64,000 nt of DNA from Osedax fenrisi. Lineage: Eukaryota; Annelida; Polychaeta; Sabellida; Siboglinidae. Below, in pieces: positions 58,408-64,000 of this stretch. The stretch spans positions 33,314,218-33,378,217 of the forward strand of contig OZ025244.1 of the NCBI GenBank assembly GCA_964019155.1, in the 5' to 3' direction. Under the pieces are notes generated by a model, which saw only the letters and a program-made list of their open reading frames with translations, did no database searches and was not told where the DNA came from. Each line of letters opens with the position of its first letter. Position 1 is the first letter of the stretch. A program made the translations under genes and the position numbers.

Positions 58408-58546
58408 CTACATGTCACGTGATACAATAGTTACATAACGTATGATCTCATACGTCGGACTACAATGTATACGTCGTATGTGTATATAGAATGCTTGAAG
58501 GTATTACTTTCTTTTCTATATAATATATATTATATACTATGCTATA

Positions 58547-58599
<53 letters not shown>

Positions 58600-59600
58600 T
58601 ATATTATACACTATATATATGCAGTATACTTATTGTTATTTTATTCAAATAAACGTTAATTGTGTAAAATAAAATAAATTAATATTTTAAACTTAAATCA
58701 TAACGAATACAATCCTTAATTAATAAGTATATATTTTATAATATAATTATATTTAAATATTATCAATTTAAAAAATATATGTGTTAATAAATTCTATTTA
58801 AATTCATAAGTATTGTAATATGATTCTAATATATTACAGAAACAGTTTAATGAATTGAAATAGTACTAATTAAATACATATTTATAAATTAACTAACGAA
58901 TAACATTAATATTCAACATTGATAATTTGAAAATTAAAATTAAATTATTAAATTATGTTATTAATGTGTGTATTCAAATCACTAGCTTTACACATTATAC
59001 TATTGCATGCCTATAGTAGTTATGCATTATAATAGTCGTTATATAATCGATTGATAATTGAAAATATGAAACGTGAGAATCTCAGGTTAATTGTTATGAT
59101 TCTGTATTGAATATTAATATCGCCGACATCCGTGTACATTTAGGTGTAGGGTATACCCTATAGGGTAGTATACCATGAGGTGATTATTGCATTGTTATCA
59201 AGTATTTATTACGTGGCGTGGCAGAATTACGATGTTATAATATATGTAATAATTACGCTGTAATTATATATATGTGCCTGTGTGTGTATATATTCGGGCA
59301 CAATGATGAAAAGTCAATTGTCTTAATTTTAAGCCGTTTTAATAACACACACAAAATAAATTGATAGAAATAAATATATGAAAACTATTAGAATTTAAAA
59401 CACAATAAACCTGTACATTACATTATATTTAATATATATATATATATATATATATTATGAATTAAATGAAATTATTAAATTAAATTATCTCCATATAAAT
59501 GATATACATTATGTACATAGTTAATATATCCTATAGTAAATCAACACTCGAGCTGAAGTACATTGTAGGGGGGGAACGAGTTCTGACAGTTCGGACATCT
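58408..59600. other. AT-rich region between Cys-rich and collagen-like exons
   Basis: (TA)n tracts at 58547-58592 and 59432-59455. No further Gly-X-Y or CGDG exon was recognised, so whether the two sets of exons form one gene is undecided. Confidence 0.5.
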
Positions 59601-59759
59601 TCACTGACCACTAGCCTTGATTGACCTCCACCCGATGTCATCGCGGAAGTAGAGTTTCTTCACATCGCTCCTATAGGCCAATAGACCTTCAATACTCGAA
59701 GCCCCATCATCACCAGGGTTATAGTGTTGCATCACGTATCCATTCGCAAAGTGAAGTAA
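59601..59759 (-). CDS. Collagen-like gene exon: probable trimerisation domain
   Basis: Minus strand, acceptor GTTCAG, phase 0. LLHFANGYVMQHYNP, then SSIEGLLAYRSDVKKLYFRD and GWRSIK, resembles the collagen XV/XVIII (multiplexin) trimerisation domain (f.s...m......pEG.L.yv...eLyvR...Gwr.i.l). It directly follows the short Gly-X-Y exon in order. It ends SGQ and a TGA at 59601. The open frame extends a little further upstream (to about 59811), so the exon may start earlier. No endostatin domain follows. Confidence 0.62.
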   Translation of the reverse strand, partial: LLHFANGYVMQHYNPGDDGASSIEGLLAYRSDVKKLYFRDDIGWRSIKASGQ

Positions 59760-60001
59760 CTGAACGAGTGTAGCAGAGTTTAGTAAACACACCGACACCA
59801 GTTTAGGAGTGTGTTAGTTTGCCGAGTTTGCTATATGATGTATGGTGTAACTAATTTATTAAATATCTACAAAATCTAAAATAAGTAAAAGATAATATTA
59901 TGAGACTTTAGAGAAATGATTATTAATGTAATATATCATATAATAAATTCTGTAAAGCAATTTTATTCGAATAAAAATAAAATAGACAATAATAATAATA
60001 A

Positions 60002-60037
<36 letters not shown>

Positions 60038-61146
60038 ATGAAATACATGAGAAACACATATATATATTACAATATAATTAAAGATGTGCAACATATTGCA
60101 CCCGTAAACGTATTTAGGATGTCGTAAGATCATCATCATCATCATCAACATAAACATCAACATAATCATTATCATAAACATCATCATTATCATCATCATC
60201 ATCATCATAATCATCAACATCATCATCATCAACATAAACATAATCATTATCATTATCATAAACATCATCATCATCATCATCATCATCAACATCATCAGCG
60301 ACATCAACATCAACATCATCATTATCATTATCATAAACATCATCATCACCATCATCATCATCATCATCATCAGCGACATCAACATCAACATCATCATTAT
60401 CATTATCATCAACATGCGTATACACGCGTGTTGTTAATATGTAAACATTGTAGAGATCGTGTTACGATAACACCAGGATAAGGACATTACCTTGATGATA
60501 CACTGACGACACACATACAGCTGTAACTATAAACTAGTATACTAGTACATATATGTACTAAATTACGGTTACATAACCCCCCGCCCCCACTAACCCCAGG
60601 TCCTGGAGGTCCCGGTGATCCCTTATGGCCACGCGGACCCTTTCTACCCCGTACCTTTGTTCCTCTTCCTCGAACTCTATTGTTATACATGTCATTGTTA
60701 GCCTCCGCCTAGTAATAGAACAATAATAACATTAGTCTTCATTCGTTACATTAAATATCATTACATATTTAAATATCCATAAATTATTATATTATATGTA
60801 TCTATATTTGTACACATTGATTAAATGATATTAAGAATTTATATAATATCGTAAATATGATAGCATTGCATAACGAAGGTGGTATGTTATGTTATTAGCA
60901 ACATTTTATAGATAATATTAAAACCTTTTTTTTTTTATTTTTCATTTTTCTTTTTAATTTTCGCAATTTACTTCTTTCTATCCACAATTTATTAAATTCT
61001 ATCGAATTAAAAAAATCAATTATTAATTTTAATTGTTATATTTAATGTGATTAAATAGGAAGACAATTATTAAATAGGAAGACAATTATAAAATTAAATG
61101 ATTTGGTTAATATTTTATATAAATATATTTATATAATTATATATAA

Positions 61147-61185
<39 letters not shown>

Positions 61186-61846
61186 ATGTAAATAAATGTA
61201 AACTTATTTAATAAAGTGAATACAATATATTATAATAGTATACTATAGAGTGTGTATAGACACTTAACAGGTGACTTAAAATTGCTGATCATTGCAATAG
61301 GGTATATTTGCAAATAGTTTATGTATAAACTATTTATAAACTATTTACAATTGTTTATATACTGAATGAACGTAGAAATATAATGTAAACTGTTAAAAAT
61401 GGCGCGGTAATATAATTAAATTAGTTAACTCTACATATATAGTTTAACCTTTTTTACAATCACATTTAGCTCCTTGTTTTCCTGTTTCTCCTTTATTGCC
61501 TTTACTACCTCGTGCACCTTCTTCTCCTTTTATACCCTAATGTACTCAACAAATTCATATATATGTATATATCAAATATTTTGCGAAGCAAAAATCCTTA
61601 ACACATCTTTTTATATACTATACACGAGTATGCATGTACATGACTAATTCCTTTAAATAAATAAATAAATTATAAATATTTACCTGTTCTCCCTTTTCGC
61701 AAACATATATTTGATTATCTTTGGTGCGACTTTTACCATTAATGATTGGCTGCATGTACTCGTGACGATCGGAAATGTTACGTAAGATGTTGGCACATTT
61801 CATCTTGGCTACAGGTGGAAGTATAGGAGGAGGTATGTCATTACTA
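59601..61846 (-). CDS. Short collagen-like gene (partial)
   Basis: Four minus-strand exons (61846-61684, 61536-61449, 60674-60595, 59759-59601) join in phase. They give a non-collagenous N-terminal segment, two short Gly-X-Y blocks split by Cys-x-Cys, and a probable multiplexin-type trimerisation domain at the end. Such proteins form homotrimers outside the cell or at its surface. The first exon found has an acceptor, so more exons lie upstream. The triple-helical part is very short for a fibrillar or multiplexin collagen. This suggests a membrane-linked or secreted collagen-like protein rather than a classical one. Confidence 0.72.
60000..60033. repeat. (TA)n microsatellite
   Basis: Pure TA run between the trimerisation exon and the trinucleotide array. 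Confidence 0.9.
60130..60420. repeat. (ATC)n/(GAT)n trinucleotide array
   Basis: ATC triplets interspersed with ACATCA, ATAATC and CAGCGACATCAACATC, with a 72-78 bp higher-order repeat (…CAGCGACATCAACATCAACA appears at 60295 and 60371). All minus-strand frames across it are artefacts (Asp/Val/Met). It sits in an intron of the collagen-like gene. Confidence 0.9.
60595..60674 (-). CDS. Collagen-like gene exon: GRKGPRGHKGSPGPPGPG
   Basis: Minus strand. The donor GTTAGT follows Gly-Pro-Gly at 60595, phase 0 out. Gly-X-Y triplets run uninterrupted from RGRGTKV to GPRGHKGSPGPPGPG. The start at 60674 (acceptor ATAGAG) fits the phase of the upstream exon. A longer exon from 60712 (acceptor TACTAG) is also open but has the wrong phase. 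GC-rich for the region. Confidence 0.78.
61449..61536 (-). CDS. Collagen-like gene exon: GIKGEEGARGSKGNKG
   Basis: Acceptor TACATTAG, donor GTTAAA, phase 0 in and phase 1 out. Eight perfect Gly-X-Y triplets (GIKGEEGARGSKGNKGETGK, then QGAK) end in CDCKK, a pair of cysteines that could form interchain disulfides. Confidence 0.88.
61684..61846 (-). CDS. Collagen-like gene exon: non-collagenous segment into Gly-X-Y
   Basis: Acceptor TATTTAG, phase 2 in; donor GTAAAT, phase 0 out. NDIPPPILPPVAKMKCANIL, then RNISDRHEYMQPIING and IYVCEKGEQ. It contains two Cys and a Pro-rich start, and ends at the first Gly-X-Y unit (KGEQ-GIKGEE with the next exon). Confidence 0.78.
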
Positions 61847-63400
61847 CTAAATAATAATAATTATCGTATTATTCATGTATTATAAGTTATTAAAATTCAC
61901 CAAGAAATGGATACCAAGGGAACATAGGAGTTTATAAAATTAATAAAACATCGTTATCTATACCTTTTTATACACATAAATTGATACACATATATAGAGT
62001 ATACTATAGTTAGGTCCTTTGTCACTTTTGTAATACGAACGATGTAATACGTTATAGTATACTACAATAATATCCTACTATAGTTGTATACGGGCTATGT
62101 AACTTACCCATATGTTCGGAACTTGTGTCATGTTTCATTCTTCCTTTGATCTAAAGTTATATTTAGCACATTTATTTAATTATTATTTATTATATATATA
62201 TATATTGACTTACAAATATATATGAATACAAATATCGGATACAAATGGACCCCTCAATAAGTCATTGATGTACACATATTATAAATAACTGTGAAGGGTC
62301 CCGGACAATATAATACAAATAGTAAATTTGCGTGTGTACCAAATCCAATATACGATTATATCAATATACCAATATACGTCAATATGACTTTCAATTTTAA
62401 CTTAGGATTGATAGGAAATCTTATAATGGAGTAGATACAAAATTAATTCAATACATTTTTTAATATACTTCCTATTAATGAATTTTGTCATACGATATAT
62501 ATGTACTAGAATTAAAAATTATTAACAGAATAGCAGAAAACAAAATTTGTAAATAATAATTTCTTTATAATTGTATCATTTCTAGGATTGAACTTTTTAT
62601 GTTTATTATTTATTGAATATTTTTTGTTTTTTGTTTTTAATCAAAAATAAAATTCAAATCAAGTTTATTATATTCTTAATAAATGTATAATATATATTTA
62701 CTATATATGATTATAAAAAAAATTTGTTTAAATATTTTTCTAGGAATAATTTGAATTTTAATGATTTCTATAAAAAAATAAATATTTTCAAGGAAAGATG
62801 AATAAAAAATTTCTAGGACATAGTCAATTTTATTTTTTTTACCATAATATAATTTTAATTATCATTGAGATGACCGCAATACAATTTTTTTTATATTATA
62901 TTTTTTCCTAATTTAAAAAAAATAAAAATATTTGTAACTATACAAAATTTAAAATCTGAGTTTGTTAGATCCATATTTTGATTTAAATATACTTAAGTCT
63001 CTTAAATGCATATTAAATATATAATTAAATTAGAAGACGATATAAATTAATTGGTTGACAAGGTAAAACTAAAGATAAATAAATGCAGTGAATACAATTA
63101 TAAACAAGTATTTTTCCTATATAATGTTATTAAACATCAAATTGACAACTCAATTGAGTATAACACAATGTTTAGTTGTTACACTACTGTTTATATATAT
63201 TATATGTTTATAGTTTCTACTGAATCAACATATTTAATGACTGACGAGCCACCCTAACGGACACTTTAACAATAAATGGTCTTAACATTTTATGACTCAA
63301 TATTTATATTCAAAAATTACGATATATTAATATTATATGATTATAAATATTATTATTATTTTAAAATTGTATTTAATCTTTTTTAATTTCAATAGATAAC
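61847..63400. other. AT-rich region upstream of the collagen-like exons
   Basis: No additional Gly-X-Y exon recognised. A small island at 62108-62150 (minus) has acceptor-like and donor-like ends but the wrong phase. T-rich tracts at 62580-62900. I see no gene. Confidence 0.5.
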
Positions 63401-63403
63401 AGG

Positions 63404-63900
63404 GGTGTCCGTATTCGGTACACATGTCCTAATACGGATACTCTGTATTATAATACGAACACCCACATTATATAATACTAGATAAACTATATATTATTGA
63501 CCATGGTTGCAACCAATCATATAAATTAAAGTTACATTACTTATAATTAATTTTATGAATAATTTAATATAATTTAATTAATAATTTATTTATTAATTTT
63601 TATTATTTAATAATTAATAAATAAATTATTAATTAAATTATATTAAATTATTCATAAAATTAATTATAAGTAAGGTAACTTTAATTTATATGATTGGTTG
63701 CAACCATGGTCAATAATATATAGTTTATCTAGTATTATATAATGTGGGTGTTCGTATTAAATAATAACATTTTTAGATTCAGCTTCATTAGTGTCATTAC
63801 TATTATAACGCACACGATTTTCATGAAAATCAGGAAATTCACACGCTGCGAGATGATTGGTTATAGGGTGTCCGTATTAGGGATTTATATGACCTCTATA
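63404..63900. mobile_element. Palindromic element with GGTGTCCGTATT words
   Basis: It starts AACAGGGGTGTCCGTATTCG, followed by CCTAATACGGATACTC. It contains the 310-bp palindrome (63451-63760) and ends near GGGTGTCCGTATTAGGGATT (63867 on). The start is similar to the 51248 element, base for base in the first eight positions, with the same word/inverted-word pair. No coding sequence. Exact outer ends and target duplication are not certain. Confidence 0.7.
63451..63760. repeat. 310-bp near-perfect palindrome
   Basis: The left arm, from TAATACGAACACCCACATTA through GACCATGGTTGCAACCAATC, is mirrored with at most a few mismatches in the right arm, ending TGTGGGTGTTCGTATTA. The centre is an A/T run near 63605. 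One mismatch is visible (GTTACATTAC against GTTACCTTAC). Confidence 0.93.
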
Positions 63901-64000
63901 TATATGCTTATAATTTAATTAATATTTGATAACAAATATACCAATAATGTATATAATGTTTAGAATGCTTTAGTGTTTAATAATATATTTGAATATCGAT

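Noticed and set aside
58407..59601. Single gene joining the collagen-like and CGDG exons
   Set aside because: Same strand and adjacent, but the last collagen-like exon ends in a stop and no donor in phase 0 was found to reach 58407. Left undecided rather than claimed.
59963..60425. Met/Asp/Val-rich frames over the ATC array, looking like an acidic protein
   Set aside because: Trinucleotide repeat artefact within an intron of the collagen-like gene.
62108..62150. Extra upstream exon of the collagen-like gene with acceptor and donor-like ends
   Set aside because: Only one frame is open. Its phase does not fit the exon at 61684-61846 and it has no recognisable sequence.

Overview
This 64-kb window is metazoan nuclear DNA. 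It is extremely AT-rich, full of (TA)n tracts, and its genes are broken into short exons with GT-AG introns. The standard genetic code fits every exon. Collagen Gly-X-Y exons, an M13 (neprilysin-type) metallopeptidase and a crowded set of CR1/L2-, RTE- and jockey-like LINEs, a tRNA-derived SINE, a Ty3/Gypsy element, hAT-like elements and a PIF/Harbinger derivative point to an invertebrate animal. The species cannot be told from the sequence.

Layout. 1-3.3 kb: AT-rich DNA with tandem and palindromic repeats. 3.3-6.5 kb (minus): a decayed Ty3/Gypsy copy whose reverse transcriptase lacks its YxDD block. 6.6-7.8 kb: three kinds of tandem repeat. 7.8-9.0 kb: an RTE-like LINE remnant. 9.5-45.8 kb (plus): one M13 peptidase gene. 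I recovered 18 exons by matching the family's conserved blocks and by checking that exon phases join. Together they give a 628-residue reading frame that ends in the family's C-x-x-W terminus. Two introns are about 11 kb each (19884-31566 and 34662-45593) and consist largely of nested transposons. 49.2-50.3 kb (minus): a LINE fragment. 50.3-52.2 kb: a hAT-like element with exact 8-bp target duplications and a SINE inside it. 55.5-58.4 kb (minus): three exons of a cysteine-rich CGDG/EECDDGN-repeat protein, with a Harbinger-like element in one intron. 59.6-61.9 kb (minus): exons of a short collagen-like gene with a probable multiplexin-type trimerisation domain. 63.4-63.9 kb: an element built round a 310-bp near-perfect palindrome.

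The most unusual feature is a set of hAT-like elements sharing the terminal inverted repeat TAGTGATGTAAA and having 8-bp target duplications. Their ends carry short words repeated many times, and the words differ from copy to copy (AGTCTCAG, CTCGGCTCG, GTCTCGAGACATTC, AAACGCGTTTTAAAC). Two are large composites (7.2 kb and 3.1 kb) that lie in the two giant peptidase introns and contain, or split, older LINEs. The peptidase itself keeps its zinc and catalytic residues but has lost two otherwise near-universal substrate-site blocks.

Exon boundaries were read by eye. No transcript, homology search or alignment was run.
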